Assembly: GCA_011032825.1 (NCBI GenBank)
Contig: JAADJZ010000022.1
Location: 124,001-188,000, forward strand
Source of the DNA: Massariosphaeria phaeospora
Lineage: Eukaryota > Ascomycota > Dothideomycetes > Pleosporales
Length of the DNA: 64,000 bases
Direction: 5' to 3'
Shown piece after piece: positions 1 through 12,552 of the stretch. The first letter of the stretch is position 1. Each line of letters begins with the position of its first letter. The notes beneath the pieces were generated by a model. The model saw only the letters and a list, made by a program, of their open reading frames with translations. It had not been told where the DNA came from and searched no databases. The translations under genes and the position numbers were made by a program.

Positions 1-1435
1 ACTATCAACGCTAGCTCAACGCATACCGCAACCAGATATGTACGACTGCTATCAACCTAGAGTTCGAAAGCAACCTAAGAGAAGCAATACTCTACCTAGA
101 AGGCTCAGATGCAACGCAATTCGGCCCCGAGGCATCTCGCCGGATCGCATGCCCCAAAGCGGAGTTTCCGGGCGTAGTCGGCGGTCAAAAAGGTTAAGCG
201 CTGAGGCGCAATCCAGCCTCCAAGTATCGAAGTGCGGTTCCCTGGACCTGACAGTCAGTTGGAACGCGAGATTCCCTACTGCATCTGACAGCGCCCGAAA
301 GAAAATGTGCTGATCGCCACTGGTCGTCCACCCCTCTCGGAGCATTATCACATAATTATGCAGTAGTGGCTACTTGGCTCATTTTCCAAGCTATAAAAAG
401 CTGTACGGCGTTTGTATATTCTTTTTTTACATTCTCACGAGCCTGGATTCTGACTAAGCCTCTTCATGCGCCGCGGTAGACGTCCATCTATTATTGCGCC
501 AACTCTAAAAAAAAATAGACTTGGCTGTTTATTCTGGTTGGGGGATGCGCGAAACTGCAACGTTTATCACAGGAGGGGCGTATCGTGGATGTAACCTAGG
601 GGTTGGCCATAGCAAGGCAAATAACGAAGGTTAAAACTAAAACGCCCTACATCCTGAATCCGCTCCGCGCAACGGTTTCTCGCCCCGCGCTTGCAATCCT
701 CGGGGCGATACACACCACGGGCTTAAACTTCGGCTCTGGGCTTTCGTTATTCGCTGTATCGTTCATGTTAAGTGACGACTTTATTGTTACTACTGGGCGA
801 TTTTGCAATGCACGCTTGGGACTGTGTGGTGTGTTGGCTTTCTATTTGCGCTACTTATTGCGTGAATGGGGTGCGTCACGGGACGGGAGAAGGGGTAGGG
901 ATGGGATGCCCACATCTGGCTTTCCCCTGTGCGATCCTTTCTCTTTTTGCTTCGATCCCGCGTGGGTGTTTCTGCTAAAAATAATAGACTTGCAACGACC
1001 CGACTGCTTGGGGTCGAGGGGGGTTGTTGCGTGGCGGGGTGCAGTGCAGTGCATGGAGATGGAGATGGATCTATATTTGACTCTGGAGACTGCTTTGAGT
1101 TACGATGCTCGTGGGTGTGGGATTGTGGGATTTTGCTTATGGGAAGGAAGGGAATGCAGGGCGTATTGATCTTTTGCTGTTTGGTCTGCGGGATAGTCGT
1201 TTTTGGTTGTTGGGTGGCTGGGTGGATGGAGGGCTGTAGCGGGTTGCGGTGATGGTGTGGTTGGTGTCGAAGATGGGAGAAGTTGCGCGTGACGAACGCG
1301 TCTCGGCAGTATGCACAGCTGGCATATATGGTTCTCTCTGGGGACCAAGTCGGATGGTAGTCACGATTCTACCAACCGGCAGTACACCTTCGCGACATCG
1401 GACGGGCGGATCCATGGAGTGTCATTACAGCTCAC
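1..1435. other. intergenic, no gene recognised
   Basis: No open frame here has coding character, splice signals or a recognisable domain. A TATA-like ctataaaa lies near 393-400 but no gene follows it. Short overlapping frames on both strands between 600 and 1420 lack any family resemblance. The 3' end of the downstream minus-strand regulator abuts this stretch. Confidence 0.6.
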
Positions 1436-3177
1436 TCAAGCGATCAATATCTCAGTCCCCATCTCCTTCACGTCGTCAACCCAGCAGTTGTCCGCGCCGG
1501 CCGCGGCCTTCGCCTTGCAGTTCCAGATGGCCTCGAGCACTTTCTTGACCGTGTTGATATACCCCCAATACATGACGTCGTAGAACGCATCTAACGTGTT
1601 CATGATCCACTCGCGCTGCGCCGGATCCTCACACTCCGCGCCGGCGAGAAACAGCGGCCAGCTTATCGACTTGAACATCGTGTCGCCGGGTTGTATGTAC
1701 GAGATGTGGTGCACGATATCCTCGGCGAGCCCTGTCAAACTCACCAGCGCCGACCCACTTCCTGCATCCAGCAGCGGGTTGTTACATGGCAGCACGCGCG
1801 CGAGGTAGATACAGACTGCTGAGCGGTGCGCTGAGGCGATGCGGACGCGCTGCTCGAGGTCCTCGAATGGCGACGCGGGCTGGAAGTTCAGCGACCATTC
1901 TATTGGGTCAAAGAGGAGAGCGGCTTGCAGTAACGTGGCGACTTGCTTTTGGACTTCGGCGCTGATGTCACTCGAGGAGGGGGTGGGCTTGCAGGGGAGC
2001 GAGAAGGATTCTAGCATGATGCGGAGGAGCGGGCTGGGGCAGGAGAGGTAGTTGTTTGTTTCGGCGTAGGCGAGGATGGGGGAGAGGTCAATGGAGGACG
2101 GGATGAGGCGGGGGGAGGAGGAAAAGGTGAATGTGGAGCCGAGGATGGAAAAGCTGACGCTGTTAGTGAGAAAGAGGTCGGAACGCGGTGGCATGGAAAA
2201 TGTTGTGGAATGACATACACGAGGAAGTCCGACAGGATGCATTGCCGCAGTTTGCTCATCGGATGTTGCATGAAGGCCGGCGTCCCGAGCAGATCAATCA
2301 GCTTCCGCGCGCCCTCCATATGCACCTTCCACTTATCTTTCCCGGATTCAATGAGGTCGTAGTTGATGAACAGCAAAATCGACACAAGAATTAGATCGAT
2401 ATTCTCCACATTCACCGCTGCGACCCCTCGCGCCAGCAGCGACAGCGCGTGCTGCTTCGCTATCAGCGCATCGTGATACGAACTCTTCAGCGGCCCGTCC
2501 CCGCCAAAGCGACTGACTGCCTGGTAGTACGCTACGAGACAGGGCTTCTGGCTCTGCTGGTAGGCGGATTGGCTCATGGGGTCGCGCGAGATGTTGAAGA
2601 CGTGGAAGGCTGAGTTGGCTACGATGATCTGGAGGAGTAGGGGGTGTGCGGAGGTTGCGGGTATCAGGTCCCTGATAGGATTTTGCCCCGGGCCGTCGTA
2701 GGTGACCATGTCGGCGCAGAGCTGGGTCGCGAAGTGGAAGAGGTAGTAGCGGGAGTTTGGAGTCAGGTCTTTGAGGAGGGGGTCGGTGAGCGGGCGGTGG
2801 AGGGTTAGGGGTTGCGCTTCCGGCCTGGGGGGATCGATGGTATCTTGCGGTGTGTCGTCTAGTTCCTTATCGACGTTTTCAGGCTCACCAACTCGTTTCT
2901 GTACAGCTTTAGACCCGTCTCTTACAACATCACATTGCGCTTGGCCTTCCTTTTTCGATACCGGCATCGACGTCACTTCGCTAAACGACTTCCCCATCAT
3001 CTTCCCCCGACTCGCCACCCCGTGATTCCACACAAACAGCTTACCATACCCAAGACATTCAGTCCCCGCCGACAAGCACTTGTGACAGACCGGCAGCGAT
3101 TTGTCACATTTCCAGCGCCGCTTCCTGCAGTTGTGGCAGGCTCGGGTGGGTAGCAGCGATATGTCCGTTGAGCCCAT
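1436..3177 (-). CDS. Zn2Cys6 fungal transcription factor
   Basis: Predicted nuclear DNA-binding regulator of 560 residues. Two exons, 3177-2219 and 2159-1436, are joined by a 59-bp intron (GTATGT...CTAACAG) whose removal keeps phase. The N-terminus carries the binuclear cluster C-x2-C-x6-C-x6-C-x2-C-x6-C at about residues 14-41, followed by a basic patch, a low-complexity linker and a C-terminal fungal-specific transcription factor region starting near LTPNSRYYLFHF. The open frame extends 27 bases upstream of the chosen start, but the first ATG is at 3177 and sits just before the cluster. The gene is transcribed away from an MFS transporter across 650 bp, a layout often seen for a pathway regulator and its target. 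That regulatory link is inference; the target is unknown. Confidence 0.9.
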
Positions 3178-3826
3178 TAGACAACGGGCGCCATATGCAT
3201 GCAAGGTATGTCAAAGTATAGCTAGATGCGGCCACAGACCAAGCAGAAGAGTTGGGAAGATATTCGCGGTCGTCGTAGCATGACTAAAAGCAGATGTAGA
3301 AGACGTTGGCGCCGATTTCGTCAGCGATGATCGGAAGGGTAGAGCCGGGAGCTACGGTGGTCGATATATACCTCTCACGCAGCTCAGGACAAATACAGCC
3401 AATAAGAGCTGACACAATGCGTTTTACAGATTACCTCAGCTAGTTTTGCGTTAGCGGTCGGTTCCGCCAACCGTGGACCGTTCATTCTCTAGATAAAGCG
3501 CTAGGCCGTGTTAGGGTGCCAAGCCGCATTGACTGCATTTGGCCCACTTGGTGGCCGACATCTTGTCGGACGTCACCTGAAAGCTTTGTGCGGTTAACTA
3601 ATATTTCATCATCATCATGTTGTGTATCCTTGAGAGAGTCGTCGCTGCGCACGACCTTGTGCGTGTTATAGAAAACGACTTGTATCCGCCTCGAAGAGGG
3701 TGCAGTTCGATTTCGTCATTGTGATATTGAGGTTCTACTAGAGAGAAGACTTCAATTTTCAGTGCAGGACTTGCTTGGTCGTTGTCTCAAAGTCTTCTGT
3801 TCTACTTGTCAACATCCTCATCGGTT
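3178..3826. promoter_or_regulatory. shared divergent promoter of regulator and transporter
   Basis: A 650-bp stretch without coding frames separates the divergently transcribed Zn2Cys6 gene and MFS gene. Both 5' ends face it, so it must hold the promoters of both. Regulatory function is inferred from gene order. Confidence 0.6.
3459..3473. promoter_or_regulatory. CGG-N9-CCG inverted repeat, candidate Zn2Cys6 site
   Basis: The sequence CGGTTCCGCCAACCG has perfect 5-bp inverted arms CGGTT/AACCG. Zn2Cys6 dimers commonly bind CGG/CCG half-sites in this arrangement. It lies midway in the divergent promoter, which makes it a candidate operator for the adjacent regulator. Chance occurrence cannot be excluded. 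Confidence 0.35.
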
Positions 3827-5522
3827 ATGAGCACACCCGAAATGGAAGAAGCCCCTTCGCCAGGGGCCTCATACACGCCGGCCGACATCGAGCGTCTAGG
3901 ACGAGAACGGCCCGACGCCTTCAAATCCATCTGGGTCGAACTCGGCTTCTGCTTCTCCCTGCTCGGCTCCATATTCGTGGCCGAGTACTTCGTTTCAGGG
4001 TTCAACGTCCTTCTACCGTCCCTGTCGATAGCTCTCCATATCCCGTCCAACGCGGAGACATGGCCTGCTAGCGTCTTCTCGCTGGTGACGGGAGCATTTC
4101 TACTACCGTTTGGACGGCTTGCAGATATGTTTGGCGGGTATGTTGTCTTTGTAACGGGGCTTGGGTGGTTTCTGGTTTGGAGTATCATTGCGGGATTCAG
4201 CCAGAACTACATTATGCTTATCTTCTGTCGGGCGTTGCAAGGATTGGGGCCGGCTGCGTTTTTGCCGTCTTCTATCATGCTACTTGGAAGTATTGTAGGT
4301 GTTCCAGTGCATGTGGGCAGAACAGTCTGCTAACAGTGACGCAGTACCGACCCGGACCTCGCAAGAACCTGGTTTTCAGTCTGTATGGCGCCTTCGCTCC
4401 CGTTGGGTTCTTTGCGGGCATCTTCTTCGCTGGACTGTCGGCGCAAGTGATGACGTGGGGCTGGTACTTCTACTTTGGCTCCATGATCCTAGCCATCGTC
4501 GCAGTTGCGTCCTACCTCTGTATACCATCCAAGCCAGAAGAGAAGAAAGACGTTCAAGTCAAGATGGACTGGTGGGGTACGTTCACTGTAGTTCCAGCGC
4601 TGCTTCTCATCGTCTACGCTCTCACCGACGGTTCCCATGCACCAAACGGCTGGAAGACACCATATATCCCGGTCACTTTTATTCTGGGCTGGCTCCTACT
4701 CGGCGCCTTTGTGTACATTGAAGGGTGGGTTGCCGAGCAGCCACTTCTTCCGGGGGATATGTTCGACGTCAAAGGCATGAAAGCACTAGCAATTGCGCTG
4801 TTCTTTCAATACGGGGTCTTTGGCATCTTCCTCTTCTATGCAAGTTTCTAGTAAGCTACTTCTCTACCGCGTTCTTCGCATCTATGCTAACAATGGCAGC
4901 ATCGAGCAAGTCCTAGGCGCATCTCCACTACTCACAACGGCATGGTTCGCACCCATGTGTATCGGCGGCCTCTTCCTTGCCACGATAGGCGGACTGATCC
5001 TGCATCTCCTACCCGGCTCAATGTAAACTCTCCCACTCTATCGTGAACAATCCAATTCTAACATCGTTGTCCAGCCTCCTCCTAATAAGCGGCACCGCCT
5101 ACATCCTCTCCGTCCTCCTCTTCGCCATTCTCCCCACCAACCCCAACTACTGGGCGTACATCTTCCCCGCCATGATCTGCGCCACGCTCGGCATCGACGT
5201 CACCTACAACGTCTCCAACATCTTCATCACCACCTCTATGCCCAAAGCGCGCCAGGGTCTCGCCGGCGCCTTCATCAACAGCATTCTCTTCCTCGGCATT
5301 TCCTTTTTCCTAGGCATCGCCGATTTGGCGGTCACGGAGACGGCGGGCCGCGGGCAGAGGCAGAGCTACAAGGTCGCGTTCTGGCTGGCGACGGCGTGTG
5401 CGATTTGCGGGCTCGTGGTCATGTCGGTGGGGGTTAAGATCGGGAAGGCGAGGAGTGACTTGACGGTGGAGGAGAGGGCGGAGTTGGAGAGGGAGTTGAC
5501 ACGGAGGGTAAGTCAGCTGTGA
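3827..5522 (+). CDS. MFS drug/amino-triazole-type transporter
   Basis: Predicted plasma-membrane proton-coupled efflux transporter, 514 residues. Four exons: 3827-4294, 4345-4850, 4900-5022, 5075-5522. Introns of 50, 49 and 52 bp all have GT-AG ends and restore one frame. Hydrophobic segments run through the whole protein; the loop ending FGRLADMFGG is the conserved MFS motif between TM2 and TM3, and FCRALQGLGPAAFLPSS matches the TM4-TM5 region of DHA2 (14-TM) drug:H+ antiporters such as the aminotriazole-resistance family. The C-terminus is short and charged (EERAELERELTRR). The first ATG after the promoter was chosen; an upstream in-frame TTG exists but is unlikely to be used. Divergent from a Zn2Cys6 gene that may control it. 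Substrate unknown. Confidence 0.88.
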
Positions 5523-5725
5523 GATTTATAGATTCAGATGGCTTTTGATGTTGCATTTTCGCATAGCTATGGCGTAAGGGTGTCATGAATGGGTATCTTA
5601 GACTAATTCAGCCCTCTCCATCCAGGGAGAGACCCGTATGCTCGCACCGCCTCCCAAAGTCCATGATAAACGCCATCGCAGATGAAAGGAAATGAGACTG
5701 AGCAACAATCCGAGTCAAACCAGAG

Positions 5726-6658
5726 CTAGTCGTGAACCTTTTGCTTCTTCTGTCCGCGCTCCTCACTCTCTGCGCCTTCAGGGGTTTCCTCAGTCTCCTC
5801 GTCAACCTCCCTGTCCTCAATCTTCCTCTTCTTATTCTCCTTGTCCTTCTCGCTCTCGTCACTTCCTGGGCTCTCCTCACTCTCGTCACTCTTCCTCTTC
5901 TTCTCATTTTCCCTATTGCGCCTCGCCGCGATCGCCGGCCCCGCAACTGGTGCATTCGGCACGATGGGCGCAACAGTCTTCCTATCGCGCTTGCCAGCAT
6001 AAGCCCTCGCCTCCCGCGGCAGTCCGTTGTCAACGTTGATGTCATCCTGAATCAAGCGGTCGCGCAGATCGTGCTCGGAGCCCTTGGAGATGATGTTGCG
6101 CTGTTCGCAGAGTGCGGCGAGTTGGTTGTACTTGTAGGGTTCGTAGTCTGGGCGGTTGGGGCCAAGGGTGAGTCTTGCTTTGCGCTGTGGGGATGGAGGA
6201 GTAGGCAGCTTGGATTTCGGAGCGAGGATTTTCCTGGGAGCGGGGGTCTTGGGTGCTTTCTTCTCCGCTTTCTTCTTTGGAGTGGGAAGTGAAGGCGCAA
6301 TGGCGGACGAGGAAGATGATGGCTCAGTATCTTCCCTTTTCTCCTTGGTGATAAGCTTCACAGGCTTTCCATCTGCATCAACGAGCCCCATCCTCCAGTT
6401 CTCAAGGAACTTCTTCTCGGCAGCATCCTTCTTCTTCTGGATCTGCTCCGCTTTCTTCAAATCCATGATTTCTTCGCCACCAGGGACGTATTCGGGATGC
6501 ATCTCCAGATGCTTCTCATCCCACTTGAACTCCAAGACACCCTTCTCCTGCCATGGCTGGAACTTTGCGGCGAACTCGGCGTTGATGATGTTGTATTTGA
6601 GGAGCATTTTGACGTGAATTGCCATGAGTGCGGCTTCGGTAGCTGCGTGGGAAGCCAT
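5726..6658 (-). CDS. SAP-domain protein with charged nuclear tail
   Basis: Single-exon gene encoding 310 residues. The middle carries a SAP motif (about 173-207, YEPYKYNQLAALCEQRN...LRDRLIQDD), a helix-turn-helix fold that binds scaffold-attachment DNA in chromatin and RNA-processing proteins. The flanks are Lys/Pro-rich (PKKKAEKKAPKTPAPRK) and the C-terminus alternates acidic runs with nuclear-localisation-like KKRK patches. The N-terminal 100 residues are conserved-looking but not recognised. Predicted role: nuclear DNA- or RNA-associated factor. Length and the start ATG at 6658 are clear; exact function is not. Confidence 0.8.
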   Translation of the reverse strand: MASHAATEAALMAIHVKMLLKYNIINAEFAAKFQPWQEKGVLEFKWDEKHLEMHPEYVPGGEEIMDLKKAEQIQKKKDAAEKKFLENWRMGLVDADGKPVKLITKEKREDTEPSSSSSAIAPSLPTPKKKAEKKAPKTPAPRKILAPKSKLPTPPSPQRKARLTLGPNRPDYEPYKYNQLAALCEQRNIISKGSEHDLRDRLIQDDINVDNGLPREARAYAGKRDRKTVAPIVPNAPVAGPAIAARRNRENEKKRKSDESEESPGSDESEKDKENKKRKIEDREVDEETEETPEGAESEERGQKKQKVHD

Positions 6659-8781
6659 GGCTGGAGGATGGCTTGGAGGTGACGAAATGGGTCTTGGTGG
6701 GGTCTGGGGCGTATTGCGGTGTTTAGGGGAGCTGGTAATACCTGTAGTGGCACCACAGGTGTATGTTTGTGGGTTGCGGAGGAAGCTTAGGACTGGTGGC
6801 TCGAATGGGCGGCTGGAGCGGGAGGCTACGGCTGATACAGCTTATGGAGACTGGGATCGCGATCCGTTTGCTTGGTGGGTGCGTATCAGATGGTACTGTG
6901 CAGGATGCTGTGGACGGGACGAAGGTCTGTCTGTTGGTGGACGGGTCGTAATGCGGTGGTCGAAGAATCGGACGAAGTAGATAGATGGGGTTACGAGGAA
7001 GTAGGAAGGAAGGTCGCAGAAGTGCGGGCGAAGGGCTTTTATAGTGCCTCTGCGTTGCGTGTTGGAAAGAGACATGTCTAGCGATTGTGCGGCGAGTTGA
7101 TTGTTCCGGCGCTCTGACAATAGCGAACAATAGGAAAGAATAGGAACAATAGAAGTGAACTTCTGTGAGGGAAAGATCTATAGAAGTTGCAGTGAATATG
7201 AGTTCGAGTGAGTTTCTATAGAGAGTCGGAGGGGCTTGGCGGTGAAAAGCACTGGATAGCTCTGATCCATTCACAACGCTTATACACACCGCCTGCGCTC
7301 ATTTTTGTTGACAATAGCTTCCTACCGTATTGTGCGTCTGTATTGATACGCGCTTTTGATTTGTTATTGTAGCGCATTTGGGAGGCACTCGTAAGGCCGC
7401 TTGCGCTATCGCTATTGCGTTTAGAGGAACTCAGCTCAGCGTACTCAACGGTCATAATATATAAACTCGCAGGCAAGCATTGAATGATGCAGGAGGTCTC
7501 CTCTTAGTTCAACGTCGATTCTGATAGTGCGCTTGTCCACAACGGGACTAGACGATTCGATTGGTGTGACGTCACCTCGGGCAAAAGTTTCAACTCCGCT
7601 CTATCGTATCATCTCTGCCACATCGTTACTCCAACTTACGCAAATTGATAGTTTACCATTTGAATTTGAGTCGCAAAACGCTACGGCAATCGTCTAATCT
7701 ACAACGGTCTCATATACGTTGAATAGAGACTCAAAGATCACCTAGCGGGCCGATGAGACATGACGCACACACTACACTAAGACTCCAGATCGTCGACTCT
7801 TTAACTTCTGGGATCAGAGAACCATTGTTTGTGCATCACAATCGTGTTCCCCGTGTAGGTGGAATCTGCCAGTTGCGAATTGACGATTGCGCCATCGCTA
7901 ACGACCTCGTTCATATGAGCTCAGGTAAGATACCTACCCATACGCCATTCTGTTTTCAATTTTCTGGAGATCTACGCGATAGATTCATTAGCTCTCCGAA
8001 ACATTGTTGCTGCGACAAGTGACGTGCCCGAGAACTGGACTAACGCCAAAAGTCACCTTACGACCGTGGCTGTCTGCACCACATGCAGTTATACAGTTCC
8101 CGGCTACAGTGTGACATACTGAAACTAGACGCTATGGCAACTGTCTTACAGCTTTCTTGCTGCGAAGCACACGGAAAAGGTCCACTCAACACACTTCCTA
8201 TCCGTGCACGCTACACGCACGCATGACTGCTTTTTCGCCACAGCTGACCAGGACAAGCCTTCAGTGGGTCTTTGATTGCATGAATAAACCCGTGGCTGTA
8301 CTGTCTTACTCAAAAAATCAAGTTCGGAGGAAACTATTACTGGCTTTGTGTTGGAGCACGCGGATCTAACAAGCTCTTACAAGCGATAAGTCAGTGAGCT
8401 CAACGAGACTCACAGCAAATAATATGGTGAAATATTAGTTTGCCAAGTTCTCTTCCAGTTCTGTTTTTTATTGAATGGCTGCTTTCTCTGTCCGGTCTCA
8501 GGTTTGTGTCTCGATTGTCTCAAAATCAATGGTTTCCTCTAGGCAAGACCCATGCAAGCTCGTTTGACACAAGGAAACGTGAAAGAGTGAGATTTACTGT
8601 TTTACGCTAATCAATCGTTGTCTTTCGTAGCGGAGTTAATGAGTATATATTAAGCTGCATTTTGTCCACTCCGACTGATTCCCTCATTACCAGTGCCGTG
8701 TTCTTAACGGCCACCCCTCTCCTTCCATTACTCCTGTCAATCCCAAGTCAACTCTTGTCAGGACGAGCTTGATTCCGCGTC
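6659..8781. other. long intergenic region upstream of Argonaute
   Basis: About 2.1 kb without a convincing gene. Open frames at 6723-7289, 7753-8022 and 8157-8369 have no recognisable motif, no supporting splice structure and compositions typical of noncoding DNA. A TATA-like tatatatta lies near 8644-8652, about 130 bp before the Argonaute start, and is a plausible core promoter element. Confidence 0.55.
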
Positions 8782-11700
8782 ATGCCGCTGAAAGGTAAAT
8801 TCAAGGAAGAGCTGGAAAAGCGAATTGCATCGGATCCCGATGAACAGTGCTGGCGTTGCAGTCTCTTTCATCGCATTCGTGTATGCCCGAAGCCTTTCGA
8901 ACAATGTTGGATGCGAGGACCCGGAAATGTGGGCGAGGCCACTCGTGGCGATGGGACTCCTCAAGATAGAGAAGAGGCCGAGGCCGTGTACAAGAAAAAG
9001 TTGGCAGAAGTGAAAGAGAAAGGGGAGGCCGCGAAGAAGAAAGAGATAGAGGATAAGATGGCTAAAAAACCGCAGGCCCAAAAACCAAAGACAAGCCGCA
9101 CTGTTCCGCAGCCATCCTCCAACCAGCGTAGTCTCTTCCAACAGCCACAAAACAATCGGGATCCTGTATCATATCACGGAGTCAAAAATTTGCGCACGCC
9201 TGCAGTGGGTCCATCTTCACAGCCTACGAGTGGTATTAAGACTGCTGGGGCGCCAAACCTGCCACACCGTGGACCTTCTTCGACGAACAAGTCACACAGT
9301 AATGTCGTCGCATCTACCTCATCTACCAAGGTAGCATCTGGAGAGAGTTCAGCTAAGGACAGAAAACCCATTCCGGACGATAACCTAGGTCAATTCGAAT
9401 ACAAACATCTCAGTATTGCCCAGAATCCGTATGTTCCATCGGCTAAATCGGGGGTTTATAGGACTGTTACCGCCCACATCAGTTCAACAGGAAATGCGAA
9501 TGGAAAATCCCGCATCATGAGCAACTATGTGCAAGTGAAGGGCGTCCCTAAGCAGCTTTACATCTACTCTTTGAGATTTTGGCGTCCGGCCAAAGAGGCT
9601 GGCAACCCCCCCCAAAGCTTCAACAAGCGACGCGAAATCCAGGGAGCTTTCCAAGCTATGCTCGGCTCAGGGGTACTTGGTATTACAGCCATAGACAAAA
9701 ACTGGGCGACAGATTTCAAGGACTTGTGGTGCAGTGTAAAGCTTCCGAAGCATGCTGGAGGTGAACAGACTTGGGACACGGAGCCATTTCCGTACACTCA
9801 GCTTAACGGGAAACCTATTGACGACATTCGAGCAACAGTATCATTTACTAGAGTATTGGACGACATTGATCGCGCAATCAAGGAGGACCATATTACGGAC
9901 CTGTCAGACTATGTTCGCGCTCTCAACGCACACGTCGCTCGATCCGCTCTAGACCATTCTGTTGGTGGACGTCTCACTCAAATTGGAGCCAATAAGTTTT
10001 TCGTCAACAACGATTATGCTGATATGGGTGGTCTATACGCTGTACGAGGCTACTATAACTCCATCCGTCCGGCAGAGGGAGGACCGCTTCTAAATGTCAA
10101 CACGGCCACTTCTGCTTTTCTTCCTCCATGGACTGTATCCGCGCTGCTGGACAAGGTGCAGGATCAGAACTATGTCGAGAAAATGTTGAAAGGCGCATTA
10201 GTCAGGATCGCATACCGGCGGCGGAATTTCGAGGGGAGCGACCTTGACGTGAACTCAGAGGAAGCTCGGCGAAAGGTTTTTAGGCACTTTGGAGTCTCGG
10301 CTAGAAAACAGATGTTTTTCAAGGTTGTTGAGAAGGACAAAAAGGACGCAAACAGCACAAGATACGTCGACCCGACTGATGCGGGAAGAACCGTGATAGA
10401 GTATCTGGAGAATGGTATAGCTACGACTGTCGACCCAGACGATATTTTGTGCTAACTTCACATAGATGCTTTAGTGCAGAACCTGGCAGGGATGTCGGGC
10501 AATGAACTTCTATGTGTCAATGTCGGAAAGGGTATCAGTGTCGGAAAGGCAGTCAACTCCAGTCAGATGCAACAACAATCATTAGAAGGAGCTATTTGGG
10601 TACCCGCCTGCCTCCTAGAGATTCTTCCGTATCAGACTACGAAAACCCAGCTGAACTCCGATCATACTACCGAAATGATCAAGCACGCAGTCCGCCTTCC
10701 TGCCCCTAATGCCGAGATGATTGACAACGAAGGACTGCGGCTTCTAGGAGTGAAGGTGCCTACAACGCAAAACGCAGGCAATGACCTGGTGAGTTATGCT
10801 CTTGCTGACATACCTTCGTTGCTAACGGTTGTTCTAACAGAAACCTATGGGTTTCACGATAGACCAGAAATTGATTTCATTGGATGCCAAAACGCTTACT
10901 ATACCACCAGTATGGTATGGACCCAAAAGAGACCCCAAAACTGGGGAAGCAACCAGCAAGGACATGGTAAGGACGCCAATTGACGCGAACATGGCATCAT
11001 GGAATTTACAAAATGTGAGTTTTGTTAACCCCAACGACATCCGAGAACTTCATGTTCTCGGCCTCACCACCTGTTTCGCAAATTGGCAGATTGGACCAGG
11101 AACCTACAAAGTTAAGGACGACAAAGCAAAGGAGCTACTCGGGGCCATTAAGGAGGACATGACTTCGAAGCTTCGTCAGCACAATGTGAAAGCGAGAGCT
11201 GGGTATCATGAGATGCAGCTGCATACAAGATCAGTCGACGCAGAGCTCAAGGACTGGTTCGACGCATGCGAGCACAATGACTGCACACTGGTTCTCTTGC
11301 GAAGCAAAGATTACGACACATACTCTACCATCAAGAGAATGGCTGACCTTGACCGGGGAATGCACACATTATGTGCAGTCGGCAAAAAGATCGACCCCAA
11401 CCGGGATGAGCAAAAAAGACACCAGTTCCTGGCGAATCTCACCCTAAAGGTCAACATCAAGATAGCCGGCGACAACCACTATCCCGACCAAACGACCCTG
11501 AACAAGTTACTGGGCAACAGACGTAATAGTACCATAATTTTCGGTGCCGACGTAGCACATCCAGGAGCTGGGGCCAAATTAGGAAGTCCTAGTATTGCAT
11601 GTGTGGTTGGCAGTGTTGACGAGGTATTCATGAAATATCCCGGCTCAATGAGGCTCCAAGCAGGGGGCCAAGAGGTAACATCACCCTTGTTCTATCTATT

Positions 11701-12552
11701 CGAAAGACTAACAAACATCTCTAGCAAATCGAGCCGGAACATCTACGCAGCATGCTCAAAGAGCGTTTCCAAGCCTGGAGCGCCTTCGAAAACAAGAACA
11801 GGCTCCCTACCTCTGTCCTCTTCTACCGCGACGGAGTCAGCGAGTCCCAGTTCAAGATGTGCCAGGAGGACGAGATTCCCGAGATCGAGGCCGCTTACAA
11901 GGAGCTCGGCGGCGATACCACGAAGCTCACAATCACCTTCGTCGTCGTGGGCAAACGCCACCACACGCGCTTCTATCCCACCAACACCAGCCAGTCGTAC
12001 GAAGAACGGAAAAAGATTGGAAACGCCTCGAGGATGGTAACCAACGGCAACCTCAAGCCGGGACTCCTCGTCGACAGCGTCGTGACCAACCCGGAACCCA
12101 GCAACTTCTTCCTGCAGTCGCACTGCGCCATCCAAGGCACCGCGCGCTCCGCCCACTACCACATCCTGCACGACGGCATGGCGCTCGGCAAAACCATCCT
12201 ACCGCAGCTCACGCTACTCCTGTGCTGCGCCTTCAGCCGCTCTACCAAGGTCGTGTCGTACGTCGCCCCAGCCTACATCGCCGACAGGCTGTGTGAACGC
12301 GGCCGTGTGTACCTGCGCCCCTGGACGATCAATTCCTCCCGTGGCCCAACGTGGCCGGCGCCCAAGGACACTGCTGGAAAACCATTTACCAAGGATCGAT
12401 TCGATTCGTGGAAGAAGGGAAAGGCGCAAGAATTGGCGAATACTCCCGGGATTTGGGGTCCCAATTACAACGAGAACCCAAATCACCCTACTAAGTCTGT
12501 TCGACTCAACCCGTGGCATCCGAACCTCGACCAGGGCATGTTCTGGATGTAA
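8782..12552 (+). CDS. Argonaute (QDE-2-type slicer) with Cys-containing N-terminal extension
   Basis: RNA-guided endonuclease of RNA silencing, 1,205 residues. Exons 8782-10414, 10466-10788, 10841-11674 and 11725-12552; introns of 51, 52, 50 and all GT-AG. The first intron removes an in-frame TAA. Order: extension 1-200 (C23, C26, C35, C42 and H30; a Lys/Glu-rich helix 60-100; Ser/Gln-rich linker), ArgoN/linker from about 203, PAZ about 470-590, MID, and PIWI. The slicer residues look intact: D889 in IFGADVAHP, D966 in FYRDGVSE and the His of AHYHILHD (1074/1076). The C-terminus ends GMFWM, near the usual hydrophobic Argonaute end. Fungal Argonautes are usually about 900-1,050 residues, so this one is long because of its N-terminus. 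Catalysis is inferred from motifs. Confidence 0.93.

Noticed and set aside
1436..5522. Biosynthetic gene cluster centred on the regulator and transporter
   Set aside because: No polyketide synthase, peptide synthetase, terpene cyclase or tailoring set is nearby; the next gene is a SAP-domain protein.
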